Assembly: GCF_009764265.1 (NCBI RefSeq) | Contig: NZ_RWIR01000052.1 | Coordinates: 1 to 64,000 of the forward strand | Direction: 5' to 3' | DNA length: 64,000 bases | Source: Pseudomonas sp. PB101 | Lineage (GTDB): Bacteria; Pseudomonadota; Gammaproteobacteria; Pseudomonadales; Pseudomonadaceae | In this document: positions 35,172 to 43,822 of the stretch, one piece after another | Position numbering within the stretch: position 1 is the first letter of the stretch | Layout: each line of letters starts with the position of its first letter | Made by a program: the position numbers and the translations under genes | Notes under the pieces: generated by a model | Databases searched by the model: none | Told to the model about the DNA's origin: nothing | Seen by the model: only the letters and a program-made list of their open reading frames with translations

Positions 35172-35801
35172 TTAGTGCAGGCCTTGAATGTAGCTGGACA
35201 CCGCGGCGATGTCTTCGTCGCTCAGTTTCTTGGCGATAGTCTGCATGGGTTTGGTATCGCCGTCGTTGTTGCGGCCGCCTTCTTCCTTGCGGAAATCGGT
35301 CAGTTGCTTGGCGATGTACTGGGCGTGCTGGCCGCCCAGGTGCGGGAAACCGGCAGGTGCGTTGCCCGCGCCGTTTGGCGAATGGCAACCGGTGCAGGAT
35401 GGCAGGCCCTTGGCCAGGTCCCCACCACGGAACAGGGCTTCACCGCGAGCCACGACCTTAGGGTCGGCGGCGCCGACGCTGCCTTTCTGGCTGGCGAAAT
35501 AGGCGGCGATGTCCGCCAGGTCCTGGTCGCTCAGGTTGGTCAGCAGGCCGGTCATTTCCAGGACGGTGCGCTTGCCCGACTTGATGTCGTGCAACTGCTT
35601 GGTCAGGTAGCGTTCACCCTGACCCGCCAGTTTTGGAAAGTTTGGTGCCATGCTGTTGCCATCCGGGCCGTGGCAGGCGCCACAGACGGCGGCTTTGGCC
35701 TGGCCGGCTTTTGCATCTCCCGGTTGTACTGCCTCACCTGCAGCATGAGCCATGCTGGAGATGCCCACGGTCAACAGCAGACTCACGATCAATTTCTTCA
35801 T
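35172..35801 (-). CDS. Dihaem cytochrome c4
   Basis: 209 aa with a signal peptide (LIVSLLLTVGISSMAHA). Two haem c sites: CGACHG (C40-H44) and CTGCHS in the second half, each followed by a Met ligand region (SMAPNFPKLAGQ; TKPMQTIAKKL). The periplasmic protein passes electrons to terminal oxidases such as the cbb3 type. The family is about 200 aa, so full length. Confidence 0.95.
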   Translation of the reverse strand: MKKLIVSLLLTVGISSMAHAAGEAVQPGDAKAGQAKAAVCGACHGPDGNSMAPNFPKLAGQGERYLTKQLHDIKSGKRTVLEMTGLLTNLSDQDLADIAAYFASQKGSVGAADPKVVARGEALFRGGDLAKGLPSCTGCHSPNGAGNAPAGFPHLGGQHAQYIAKQLTDFRKEEGGRNNDGDTKPMQTIAKKLSDEDIAAVSSYIQGLH

Positions 35802-35847
35802 CAGCTAATCCAACTACGGCTAAGGGTTAAAGAGTTATGGACCGGGC

Positions 35848-36138
35848 TTACTCGCTCATCCAATGGATGATGGCTTGGTAATCCTCGGCACTGCAGTCCA
35901 TGCACAAACCACGCGGCGGCATCGCCTTGAAACCCTGGGTCACGTGTTGCACCAGCGTCTCCATACCTTTCGCCAACCTCGGCGTCCAAGCTTCCTGATC
36001 GCCTTTTTTCGGCGCCATGGGTAGTTGGCCGGAATGACAGGCACCACAAACACGGTTGTACACAGCTTCCGGATCCTGTGTAGCCTGAGCGCTGTAAAGC
36101 GGCATCAAGACACCGGCAGCTAGCAGCCATTTCGTCAT
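35848..36138 (-). CDS. Cytochrome c5 family monohaem protein
   Basis: 96 aa with a signal peptide (TKWLLAAGVLMPLYSAQA). One haem site CGACHS, Met ligand in FKAMPPRGLC, and the cytochrome c5-typical pair of cysteines in RGLCMDCSAED. It lies 46 bp upstream of cytochrome c4 on the same strand, so the two are probably one electron-transfer operon, divergent from engB. Confidence 0.92.
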   Translation of the reverse strand: MTKWLLAAGVLMPLYSAQATQDPEAVYNRVCGACHSGQLPMAPKKGDQEAWTPRLAKGMETLVQHVTQGFKAMPPRGLCMDCSAEDYQAIIHWMSE

Positions 36139-36329
36139 AAAACGACCTTTTCAGGGTTGAGAGCGTGCTGCGTTCTAGTGCGCAATCAAGGTCTGTCGCT
36201 CTCGTGAACTTCATCCTACGCTGGGACAAAGCGCACACAAAATCTGCGGCATTATATACTGGCGTCACTGAAACGGAAGCGACACTGCTTGCCGCACCCA
36301 TTCCTGGCGCCGCCCACATCGGAAATCCC

Positions 36330-36974
36330 ATGCAACTCAAGAATCCCATCCTCGGTCTGTGCCAACAGTCCACCTTCATGCTCAGCGCCGCCAAAGTCGA
36401 CCAATGTCCGGATGACGAGGGCTTCGAAGTCGCCTTCGCCGGGCGTTCCAACGCCGGCAAGTCGAGTGCCTTGAACACCCTGACCCACGCCAGCCTGGCG
36501 CGCACCTCGAAAACTCCGGGGCGCACGCAACTGTTGAATTTCTTCAAGCTAGACGATGAACGCCGTCTGGTCGACCTGCCGGGCTACGGTTATGCAAAAG
36601 TACCGATCCCGCTCAAGCAACACTGGCAGCGTCACCTGGAGGCATATCTGGGTGGACGCGAGAGTTTGAAGGGTCTGATTCTGATGATGGACATCCGCCA
36701 TCCGATGACCGATTTCGACCTTCTGATGCTCGACTGGGCCGTGGCTGCCGGCATGCCGATGCACATTCTGCTGACCAAAGCGGACAAGCTCACCTACGGC
36801 GCGGCCAAGAACACGCTGCTCAAGGTTCAGGCGGAAATCCGCAAGGGCTGGGGCGATCTGGTGACGATCCAGCTGTTCTCGGCACCAAAACGTATGGGCC
36901 TCGAAGACGCCTACACGGTGCTGGCAGGCTGGATGGAGCTGGCGGACAAGGGTGCCGAGGTGGAAGCCCAGTAA
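36330..36974 (+). CDS. engB: Ribosome biogenesis GTPase EngB/YihA
   Basis: 214 aa. G1 AGRSNAGKSSALN, G2 around TSKTPGRTQLLNFF, G3 DLPGYGYAK, G4 TKADKL, G5 SAPK. The start at MQLKNPILGL is the family N-terminus; 55 extra residues upstream are not conserved. It sits next to the sRNA at the site where E. coli has Spot 42, between engB and polA. Confidence 0.95.
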   Translation: MQLKNPILGLCQQSTFMLSAAKVDQCPDDEGFEVAFAGRSNAGKSSALNTLTHASLARTSKTPGRTQLLNFFKLDDERRLVDLPGYGYAKVPIPLKQHWQRHLEAYLGGRESLKGLILMMDIRHPMTDFDLLMLDWAVAAGMPMHILLTKADKLTYGAAKNTLLKVQAEIRKGWGDLVTIQLFSAPKRMGLEDAYTVLAGWMELADKGAEVEAQ

Positions 36975-36984
36975 GCAGCAAAAG

Positions 36985-37007
36985 CTGCCTGGGGCGTCCC
37001 TGGGCAG
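36985..37007 (+). terminator. Hairpin terminator of engB
   Basis: ctgcctgggg / ccctgggcag, ten pairs with two wobble pairs and a 3-nt loop, followed by TTT. It lies 10 bp after the stop. Confidence 0.6.
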
Positions 37008-37020
37008 TTTCCTGCAGGCA

Positions 37021-37151
37021 AAAAAAACCCCGGACTTCATATGGGGAGGGAGAAGTTCCGGGGTTCAAGCTCTAGACCGCTAGGGCGGGGTCCAGATATC
37101 TGCCAACACTTAACACAACATAGGAGCATCGAAGGGCTTCACCAGCCATTC
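37021..37151 (-). ncRNA. ersA: ErsA-like small regulatory RNA
   Basis: A minus-strand RNA of about 131 nt in the polA-engB spacer. Its 3' end is a strong terminator: stem gaagttccggggtt (37052-37065) with aaccccggacttc (37026-37038) and an 8-nt T-run. The loop on the RNA is C-rich (ctccctcccc), as expected for an ErsA seed. P. aeruginosa ErsA (132 nt) lies at the same place and is AlgU-dependent; it represses algC and oprD. Identity is by position, size, promoter and terminator, not by alignment. Confidence 0.85.
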
Positions 37152-37157
37152 AGTAAC

Positions 37158-37184
37158 TCTGAGTGTTGGCTGCAAGATTAGTTC
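37158..37184 (-). promoter_or_regulatory. AlgU (sigma-22) type promoter of ersA
   Basis: On the minus strand, -35 GAACTA (37179-37184), 16-nt spacer, -10 TCAGA (37158-37162). The consensus is GAACTT-N16/17-TCTGA, so there is one mismatch in each box. The start would be near 37151. Confidence 0.75.
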
Positions 37185-37296
37185 AGATTTTTTTCAAACC
37201 GCTTTGGAATAACTCTGATTATCTTCAGGACTAAGCAATTCGCGCCCTTCTGCCGCGGCGCTATGCCGCAGCAGAAAGCGAAAATTTTCTGATGGC

Positions 37297-40101
37297 TCAG
37301 TGAGCCTCATCCCAGTTATTTCCAATACCTACTTCGACCAGCAACGGAACATCCAGTTTCGCGGCCTCGCTCATGTGCAGGCGAATTTCATCGCGAACCT
37401 GGTCGACCAGGTCTTCACGCACCTCAAGCACCAGTTCGTCGTGCACCTGCAAAATGACTTTGGCGTCGAGGCCGGACACGCTCAGCCAGTTATCCACAGC
37501 GACCATTGCTTTCTTGATGATGTCCGCAGCCGTGCCTTGCATCGGTGCGTTGATCGCCGTGCGTTCGGCGGCGGCGCGCTCTTGCGGCTTGTTGGAATTG
37601 ATGTCCGGCAGGTACAGGCGACGGCCGAAGAATGTCTCGACATAACCTTGCTCGGCGGCCTGGGCCCGCGTGCGGTCCATGTACTGGCGAACGCCGGGGT
37701 ATCGGGCGAAGTAGGTATCGATGTAAGCCTTGGCGGTCTTGGTGTCGACGCCGATGTCCTTGCCGAGCTTCTGCGCGCCCATGCCGTAGATCAGGCCGAA
37801 GTTGATCGCCTTGGCGCTGCGGCGCTGGTTGGAGGTCACCTCGGCAAGCTCGACCTTGAACACTTCGGCAGCAGTGGCGGTGTGCACGTCCAGATTGTGC
37901 CGGAAGGCATTCATCAGCCCTTCATCCCGGGACAGATGCGCCATGATGCGCAGTTCGATCTGCGAATAGTCCGCCGCCAGCAGCTTGTAACCGGCCGGGG
38001 CCACGAAGGCCTGGCGGATGCGCCGCCCTTCGGCGGTGCGCACCGGGATGTTCTGCAGGTTCGGATCGCTGGAGGACAGGCGCCCGGTGGACGCCACCGC
38101 CTGATGATACGAGGTATGGATCCGCCCGGTACGCGGGTTGATCTGCTCCGGCAGGCGGTCGGTATAGGTGCTTTTCAGCTTGCTCATGGAGCGGTATTCC
38201 ATGAGCACTTTCGGCAATCGATAGTCGTCTTCCGCCAGTTTGGCCAGCACTTCCTCGGCAGTGGACGGCTGGCCTTTGGCGGTTTTCTTCAATACCGGCA
38301 GGCCGAGTTTTTCGTAAAGGATCACACCCAGTTGTTTGGGCGAACCGAGGTTGAACTCCTCGCCGGCAATCTCGAAGGCTTCACGCTCCAGCGCCACCAT
38401 CTTGTCGCCCAGTTCGATGCTTTGCACACCCAGCAGGGCGGCGTCGACGAAGGCGCCCTGGCGCTCGATGCGTGCCAGCACCGGCACCAACGGGATTTCG
38501 ATATCGGTCAGCACGCTGGCCAGGCTCGGAATGGCCGAGAGCTTTTCGAAGAGGGTCTGGTGCAGACGCAAGGTGATATCCGCGTCTTCGGCGGCGTAAG
38601 GCCCGGCCTGCTCGAGAGCGATCTGATCAAACGTCAGCTGTTTCACGCCTTTGCCGGCAATGTCCTGGAAACTCACCGTGGTGTGATCCAGGTACTTCTG
38701 CGCCAGGCTGTCCATGTCATGGCGCGTGGCCGTGGAGTTGAGCACGTAGGACTCGAGCATGGTGTCGAAGGCGATGCCACGCACGGTGATGCCGTTGGCC
38801 TGATCGCCGCCGATGGCGCAGTTGGCCAGGATGTTCATGTCGAACTTGGCGTGCTGGCCGACCTTGAGCTTGTTCGGGTCTTCCAGAATCGGCTTGAGCG
38901 CGCGCAGCACAGTGTCGCGGTCGAGCTGCTGCGGTACGCCGATGTAGGAATGGGTCAGCGGGATGTAGGCCGCTTCGTTGGCCTGAACCGCGAACGACAG
39001 ACCCACCAGCTGCGCCTGCTGCGCATCGATGCCGGTGGTTTCGGTGTCGAAGGCAAACAGCCTCGCGTTGTTGAGCTTTTCCAGCCAGGCATCGAATCGC
39101 GCCTGATCGAGGATGGTTTCATAGGCGGCTTCAGCAGCGGCGGCCGGTGCTTGGGCCTCTGGTTCGCTGAACAGATCGACGGCCGGTGCAGGCTCGGCGG
39201 CAGCACTCAGTTCCAGGCGTTTAGCGTCGCGATCAAGGTCGTTCAGCCAGCTCTTGAATTCCAGCAGGTTGTACAACTCGTAGAGTTTGGCCGGATCTTC
39301 CGGACCCATTTGCAAGTCGTCGAGCCCAACGTCCAGCGGCACATCGACCTTGATGGTCGCCAGCTGATACGAAAGGAACGCCATCTCCTTGTGCTCTTCG
39401 AGCTTGGCCGGCAAGGTCTTGGCGCCGCGAATCGGCAGGGTCGGCACAATGTCGAGCTGCGCATAGAGTTCGGTCAGGCCGCCGTTCACACCGACCAGCA
39501 GGCCTGAAGCCGTCTTCGGGCCGATACCCGGAACGCCCGGAATGTTGTCGGAAGAATCGCCCATGAGCGCCAGATAATCGATGATCTGCTCGGGAGCGAC
39601 GCCGAATTTCTCCTTCACGCCCTCCACGTCCATGCTGCTACCGGTCATGGTGTTGACCAAGGTAATGTGACCGTCGACCAGTTGCGCCATGTCCTTGTCG
39701 CCAGTGGAGATGATCACCGGACGATCCGCCGCCGCGCTGCTGCGGGCCAGGGTGCCGATCACGTCATCGGCCTCGACCCCTTCGACGCACAGCAACGGGA
39801 AGCCCAGGGCGATCACGCTCTGGTGCAGCGGCTCGATCTGCACGCGCATGTCGTCCGGCATGCTCGGACGGTTGGCCTTGTATTCGGCGTACATGTCATC
39901 GCGAAAAGTCCCACCCTTGGCGTCGAACACCACGGCGAACGGACTGTCCGGATATTGCTTGCGCAGGCTCTTGAGCATATTCAATACGCCCTTGACCGCA
40001 CCGGTCGGCAGGCCTTTGGACGTGGTCAGCGGCGGCAGCGCGTGAAAGGCGCGATACAGGTAAGAAGAACCGTCCACCAGGACGAGGGGGGCTTGGCTCA
40101 T
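37297..40101 (-). CDS. polA: DNA polymerase I
   Basis: 934 aa, three domains: 5'-3' exonuclease (VLVDGSSYLYRAFHALPPL at the start; GIGPKTA helix), a 3'-5' exonuclease with FAFDTETTGID, and the polymerase with AADYSQIELRIMAHLS and LQVHDELVLEV. The start is at 40101, as MSQAPLVLVDGSS is the family start. A Pro/Ala-rich linker (residues about 300-325) separates the first two domains. Transcribed toward ersA. Confidence 0.97.
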   Translation of the reverse strand: MSQAPLVLVDGSSYLYRAFHALPPLTTSKGLPTGAVKGVLNMLKSLRKQYPDSPFAVVFDAKGGTFRDDMYAEYKANRPSMPDDMRVQIEPLHQSVIALGFPLLCVEGVEADDVIGTLARSSAAADRPVIISTGDKDMAQLVDGHITLVNTMTGSSMDVEGVKEKFGVAPEQIIDYLALMGDSSDNIPGVPGIGPKTASGLLVGVNGGLTELYAQLDIVPTLPIRGAKTLPAKLEEHKEMAFLSYQLATIKVDVPLDVGLDDLQMGPEDPAKLYELYNLLEFKSWLNDLDRDAKRLELSAAAEPAPAVDLFSEPEAQAPAAAAEAAYETILDQARFDAWLEKLNNARLFAFDTETTGIDAQQAQLVGLSFAVQANEAAYIPLTHSYIGVPQQLDRDTVLRALKPILEDPNKLKVGQHAKFDMNILANCAIGGDQANGITVRGIAFDTMLESYVLNSTATRHDMDSLAQKYLDHTTVSFQDIAGKGVKQLTFDQIALEQAGPYAAEDADITLRLHQTLFEKLSAIPSLASVLTDIEIPLVPVLARIERQGAFVDAALLGVQSIELGDKMVALEREAFEIAGEEFNLGSPKQLGVILYEKLGLPVLKKTAKGQPSTAEEVLAKLAEDDYRLPKVLMEYRSMSKLKSTYTDRLPEQINPRTGRIHTSYHQAVASTGRLSSSDPNLQNIPVRTAEGRRIRQAFVAPAGYKLLAADYSQIELRIMAHLSRDEGLMNAFRHNLDVHTATAAEVFKVELAEVTSNQRRSAKAINFGLIYGMGAQKLGKDIGVDTKTAKAYIDTYFARYPGVRQYMDRTRAQAAEQGYVETFFGRRLYLPDINSNKPQERAAAERTAINAPMQGTAADIIKKAMVAVDNWLSVSGLDAKVILQVHDELVLEVREDLVDQVRDEIRLHMSEAAKLDVPLLVEVGIGNNWDEAH

Positions 40102-40113
40102 GAGCAGGATCAA

Positions 40114-40175
40114 CCTTTTCGGCGGGTCCGGCGCTAGAATAGCGGGACCGTTGACGACAAAGGGACAAGGTTATC
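40114..40175. promoter_or_regulatory. Divergent promoter polA / DUF2782
   Basis: 62-bp spacer; TAGAAT on the plus strand (40134-40139) is a plausible -10 for the DUF2782 gene. GACAAGG acts as RBS. Confidence 0.4.
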
Positions 40176-40466
40176 ATGCGCACACTAAATCGCCTGTTGC
40201 TGGCTGGCTTGTTTGCAATTACCCCACTGGCCGTCATGGCGGCGGACGATGCGCCGACACCGGATCCGGAAGTCACGATCCGCACGGAAGGGGACAAAGT
40301 CATTCAGGAATACCGTCAGAACGGTTTCCTCTACGCAATCAAGGTCACGCCCAAGGGCGCACCGCCGTATTTTCTGGTGCGCGCCGACGGAACAGATGCA
40401 AACTTTATCCGCTCGGACCAGCCCGATATGCTGATTCCGTCGTGGAAGATCTTTGAGTGGAAGTAG
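40176..40466 (+). CDS. DUF2782 periplasmic protein
   Basis: 96 aa with a signal peptide (LLLAGLFAITPLAVMAAD). The mature part has TIRTEGDKVIQEYRQNGFLY and AIKVTPKGAPPYFLVRADG, the DUF2782 signature. Conserved next to polA and thrB in pseudomonads. Function unknown. Confidence 0.88.
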   Translation: MRTLNRLLLAGLFAITPLAVMAADDAPTPDPEVTIRTEGDKVIQEYRQNGFLYAIKVTPKGAPPYFLVRADGTDANFIRSDQPDMLIPSWKIFEWK

Positions 40467-40523
40467 TTTCTTAATTTCAATTGGCGCCGGCCCACGAGCG
40501 GCGCCCGTACTGGCAGCTTAAAC

Positions 40524-41474
40524 ATGTCTGTGTTCACCCCCCTGGCTCGGCCCGAGCTGGAAGCTTTTCTCGCCCCCTATGGCCTCGGCCGCCTGCTTGA
40601 TTTCCAGGGGATTGCCGCCGGTAGCGAAAACACCAATTTCTTTATCAGCCTGGAGCAGGGCGAATTTGTCCTGACCCTGGTCGAACGCGGTCCGGTTCAG
40701 GAAATGCCGTTCTTCATCGAGCTGCTCGACGTGCTGCACGCCGCCGACCTGCCGGTGCCTTACGCCCTGCGCACCACCGACGGCGTGGCCCTGCGTGAAA
40801 TGGCGGGCAAACCTGCGTTGCTGCAACCGCGCCTGGCCGGCAAGCACATCAAGCAGGCCAACGCGCAGCATTGCGCACAGGTCGGTGAGCTGCTCGGCCA
40901 CCTGCACCTGGCGACCCAGGCCAACATGATCAAGCGCAAAACCGATCGCGGCCTGGACTGGATGCTCGAGGAGGGCACACAGTTCCTGTCACACCTCGCG
41001 GCCGAACAGAAAGACCTGCTGCAGCGGGCGCTGGACGAAATCACCCTGCAGAAAGAAAAAATCCTCGCTCTGCCGCGGGCGAACATTCACGCCGACCTGT
41101 TCCGCGACAACGCGATGTTCGAAGGTACGCACCTGACCGGGCTGATCGATTTCTACAATGCCTGTTCCGGGCCGATGCTCTATGACGTGGCGATTGCCTT
41201 GAACGACTGGTGCTCGGACGACGATGGCGTGATCGATGGAGCGCGGGCGCGGGCCTTGCTGGGCGCTTACGCGGCCTTGCGACCGTTCACCGCTGCCGAA
41301 GCCGAGTTGTGGCCGACCCTGCTGCGGGTGGCTTGCGTACGGTTCTGGCTGTCACGCTTGATCGCGGCGGAGTCGTTCGCCGGGCAGGACGTGTTGATTC
41401 ACGATCCGATGGAGTTCCAGCTGCGCCTGGCGCAGCGGCAGACGGTCAGCACCCCGCTGCCTTTCGCCCTCTAA
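40524..41474 (+). CDS. thrB: Homoserine kinase (APH-type)
   Basis: 316 aa, choline/aminoglycoside kinase fold, unlike the GHMP-type E. coli ThrB. Signature: GSENTNFFISLEQGEFVLTL, the catalytic loop NIHADLFRDNAMF and the metal-binding LIDFYNACSGPM. It phosphorylates homoserine for threonine synthesis. Followed by a REP pair. Confidence 0.94.
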   Translation: MSVFTPLARPELEAFLAPYGLGRLLDFQGIAAGSENTNFFISLEQGEFVLTLVERGPVQEMPFFIELLDVLHAADLPVPYALRTTDGVALREMAGKPALLQPRLAGKHIKQANAQHCAQVGELLGHLHLATQANMIKRKTDRGLDWMLEEGTQFLSHLAAEQKDLLQRALDEITLQKEKILALPRANIHADLFRDNAMFEGTHLTGLIDFYNACSGPMLYDVAIALNDWCSDDDGVIDGARARALLGAYAALRPFTAAEAELWPTLLRVACVRFWLSRLIAAESFAGQDVLIHDPMEFQLRLAQRQTVSTPLPFAL

Positions 41475-41478
41475 AAAG

Positions 41479-41543
41479 CATCGCGGGCAAGCCCGCTCCC
41501 ACAGGTTCGCGATGATCTCTGTGGGAGCGGGCTTGCCCGCGAT
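41479..41543. repeat. REP pair, gcgggcaagcccgctccc family
   Basis: Inverted arms atcgcgggcaagcccgctcc (41480-41499) and ggagcgggcttgcccgcgat (41524-41543), each carried on into ccacag / ctgtgg. They follow the thrB stop by 4 bp and form one long hairpin. Confidence 0.9.
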
Positions 41544-41567
41544 TGGGGACGACGCCGATGCTGGAAG

Positions 41568-42488
41568 TTACAACGACTCCAGGCACCCCGCCAGATCATT
41601 CCCCAGCTTTTCCAGCACCTGCTCATAACCCTGAGCCGTCGCCGGTGTGTAGCCGCCCAACGCATCCAGCTCAGCCAGCTTCACCGGCAAACCCGCCACC
41701 AGGGTTTCCGCCAGGCGCGGACGCAACGGTGGCTCGCTGAACACGCACGTCTTGCCGACTTCCTGCAACCGCGTGCGCATTGCCGCGACATGCTGGGCAC
41801 CGGGTTGTACCTCGGCTGCGACACTGAACACACCCGCGTGCTTGAGCCCGTAAGCGTCTTCGAAGTAATCGAAAGCTTCGTGGAACACGAAGTAGGGTTT
41901 GCCCTGAACATCGGCCAGACGTTTTTTCAGGCGCACATCCAACGCATCGAGACGCTCGTCAAAAGCCTTGAGATTGCTCTGATAACGCGCGGCATTGTCA
42001 GGATCGGCGGCACTCAGGTCAGCCGCCATTTTCGCGGCGATGACCCGGGCGTTGACCGGCGATAGCCACAAGTGCGCATCGAGGCTGCCCGGACGGTGAT
42101 CGTGGTCGTGTTCGTCGGCTTCTTCGGCATGTGAGTGGTTATCTTCGGTGAAGTGACGCAGTTTCATGCCTGACAGATCCTGCACGGCGACGCTGGGCAG
42201 CGTACGGCCATTGAGCACCCGGGGCAGAAAGCCTTCCATGTCCGGGCCGATCCAGTACAGCAGGTCCACCGATTGCACCTTTCGTACGTCGGAAGGGCGC
42301 AGGGCATAGTTATGCGGTGAGGCACCCGGTGGCAGCAAAACCTCGGGAATCGCCACGCCATCCTGCACCGCCGCGGCGATCAACTGCAGGGGCTTGATGC
42401 TGGTAAGGACTTTGACTTCGGCCTGCACCGGACCGATCAGCAGAAAACTTGCGATAAATGCGACAAAGATAGAAAAAAGTCGGGACAC
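41568..42488 (-). CDS. znuA: Zinc ABC transporter substrate-binding protein
   Basis: 306 aa from GTG 42488 (a GTG at 42497 is the alternative). Signal peptide ending GPVQA. Zinc ligands: PPGASPHNYALRPSD, DAHLWLSPVNAR, FVFHEAFDYF. A charged His/Asp loop (HSHAEEADEHDHDH) lies at about 118-135, typical of ZnuA zinc-acquisition loops. Divergent from zur-znuC-znuB. Confidence 0.93.
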   Translation of the reverse strand: MSRLFSIFVAFIASFLLIGPVQAEVKVLTSIKPLQLIAAAVQDGVAIPEVLLPPGASPHNYALRPSDVRKVQSVDLLYWIGPDMEGFLPRVLNGRTLPSVAVQDLSGMKLRHFTEDNHSHAEEADEHDHDHRPGSLDAHLWLSPVNARVIAAKMAADLSAADPDNAARYQSNLKAFDERLDALDVRLKKRLADVQGKPYFVFHEAFDYFEDAYGLKHAGVFSVAAEVQPGAQHVAAMRTRLQEVGKTCVFSEPPLRPRLAETLVAGLPVKLAELDALGGYTPATAQGYEQVLEKLGNDLAGCLESL

Positions 42489-42515
42489 GATGACCACTCG
42501 AAGAGGCGAGAACGG

Positions 42516-42528
42516 GTAACATAATAAC
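42516..42528. promoter_or_regulatory. Candidate Zur box between znuA and zur
   Basis: GTAACATAATAAC; the right half equals ATAAC of the GTTAT-N3-ATAAC pattern, the left half matches 3 of 5. It lies in the 66-bp spacer and could repress both directions when zinc is sufficient. Confidence 0.55.
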
Positions 42529-42554
42529 GTCTCTCACAAACGTCGTCGCCGCTC

Positions 42555-43037
42555 ATGCTAAAAACACCGATTGCCAGCCGTCCCCACGACCACTCGCATT
42601 GCGTTCACAGCGCTTTGTCCGAGGCCGATGCCCTGTGTGCGCGTCAAGGTCTGCGCCTGACCGCATTGCGTCGGCGGGTGCTGGAACTGGTGTGGCAAAG
42701 CCATAAGCCGCTGGGTGCCTACGACATTCTTGCGGTCCTCAGCGAGCAGGACGGTCGCCGCGCCGCGCCGCCGACGGTGTACCGCGCGCTGGATTTCCTG
42801 CTGGAAAACGGCCTGGTCCATCGGATTTCCTCGCTGAACGCCTTCATCGGCTGCAATCATCCGGAACATGCTCACCAGGGCCAGTTCCTGATCTGCCGCC
42901 AGTGCCACGCCGCGATCGAGCTCGAGCAAAAATCCATCAGCGACGCGATCATCGCCAGCGCCAGGGATGTCGGGTTTATCGTCGAAGGCCAGACCGTCGA
43001 AGTGGTCGGTCTCTGCTCGGGTTGCCAGGGGGCTTGA
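42555..43037 (+). CDS. zur: Fur-family zinc regulator Zur
   Basis: 160 aa. Winged helix LRLTALRRRVLELVW and APPTVYRALDFLLENGLVHR. Metal sites: FIGCNHPEHAHQGQFLICRQ then CHA, and a C-terminal CSGC, so structural zinc is bound. Represses znu genes when zinc-loaded. Stop overlaps the znuC start (TGATG). Confidence 0.94.
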   Translation: MLKTPIASRPHDHSHCVHSALSEADALCARQGLRLTALRRRVLELVWQSHKPLGAYDILAVLSEQDGRRAAPPTVYRALDFLLENGLVHRISSLNAFIGCNHPEHAHQGQFLICRQCHAAIELEQKSISDAIIASARDVGFIVEGQTVEVVGLCSGCQGA

Positions 43038-43822
43038 TGAGCAACGCGCTGATCCGACTTGAGCAGGTTGCCGTCACGTTCGCCGGGCAACCGGTGCTGG
43101 ACAACATCGAGCTAAGCGTCGAGCCGGGGCAGATCGTTACCTTGATCGGCCCCAACGGTGCCGGCAAAACCACGCTGGTGCGGGCCGTGCTCGGTCTGTT
43201 GAAACCGGACAGCGGCAGCGTCTGGCGCAAGCCGAAACTGCGTGTCGGCTACATGCCGCAAAAACTCCATGTCGACCCGACCCTGCCGCTGTCGGTCTTG
43301 CGCTTCTTGCGTCTGGTACCGGGCGTGGACCGCGCGATGGCCTTGGCGGCACTCAAGGAAGTGGGAGCCGAGCAGGTCATCGACAGCCCGGTGCAAAGCG
43401 TTTCCGGGGGCGAAATGCAGCGTGTGTTGCTGGCCCGGGCCTTGTTGCGCGAACCGGAACTGCTGGTACTCGACGAACCGGTTCAGGGTGTCGACGTGGC
43501 CGGCCAGGCTGAGCTGTACAGCCTGATCACCCGTTTGCGTGACCGCCACGGCTGCGGCGTGCTGATGGTCTCCCACGATTTGCATCTGGTGATGAGCACC
43601 ACGGACCAGGTGGTCTGCCTGAATCGTCACGTCTGCTGTTCCGGCCATCCCGAGCAGGTCAGCGGCGATCCGGCTTTCGTCGAGCTGTTCGGAAAAAACG
43701 CACAAAGCCTGGCGATTTATCACCACCATCACGACCACGCCCACGACTTGCATGGCTCGGTGGTCAAGGCGCCCGCGTCGGGCCAACCCCATGTTCACGG
43801 AGATAGCTGCAAGCATGGCTGA
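43037..43822 (+). CDS. znuC: Zinc ABC transporter ATP-binding protein, His-rich tail
   Basis: 261 aa. Walker A GPNGAGKTT, signature SVSGGEMQRVLLARALL, Walker B LLVLDEPVQGVD. The C-terminus after about residue 215 is rich in His (YHHHHDHAHDL; HVHGDSCKHG), a possible cytosolic zinc sensor or buffer. Translationally coupled to zur (TGATG) and overlapping znuB by 8 nt. Confidence 0.95.
   Translation: MSNALIRLEQVAVTFAGQPVLDNIELSVEPGQIVTLIGPNGAGKTTLVRAVLGLLKPDSGSVWRKPKLRVGYMPQKLHVDPTLPLSVLRFLRLVPGVDRAMALAALKEVGAEQVIDSPVQSVSGGEMQRVLLARALLREPELLVLDEPVQGVDVAGQAELYSLITRLRDRHGCGVLMVSHDLHLVMSTTDQVVCLNRHVCCSGHPEQVSGDPAFVELFGKNAQSLAIYHHHHDHAHDLHGSVVKAPASGQPHVHGDSCKHG

Noticed and set aside
37300..39507. 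735-codon frame antisense to polA
   Set aside because: Shadow of a well-supported polA; His/Arg/Val-rich composition typical of antisense frames.
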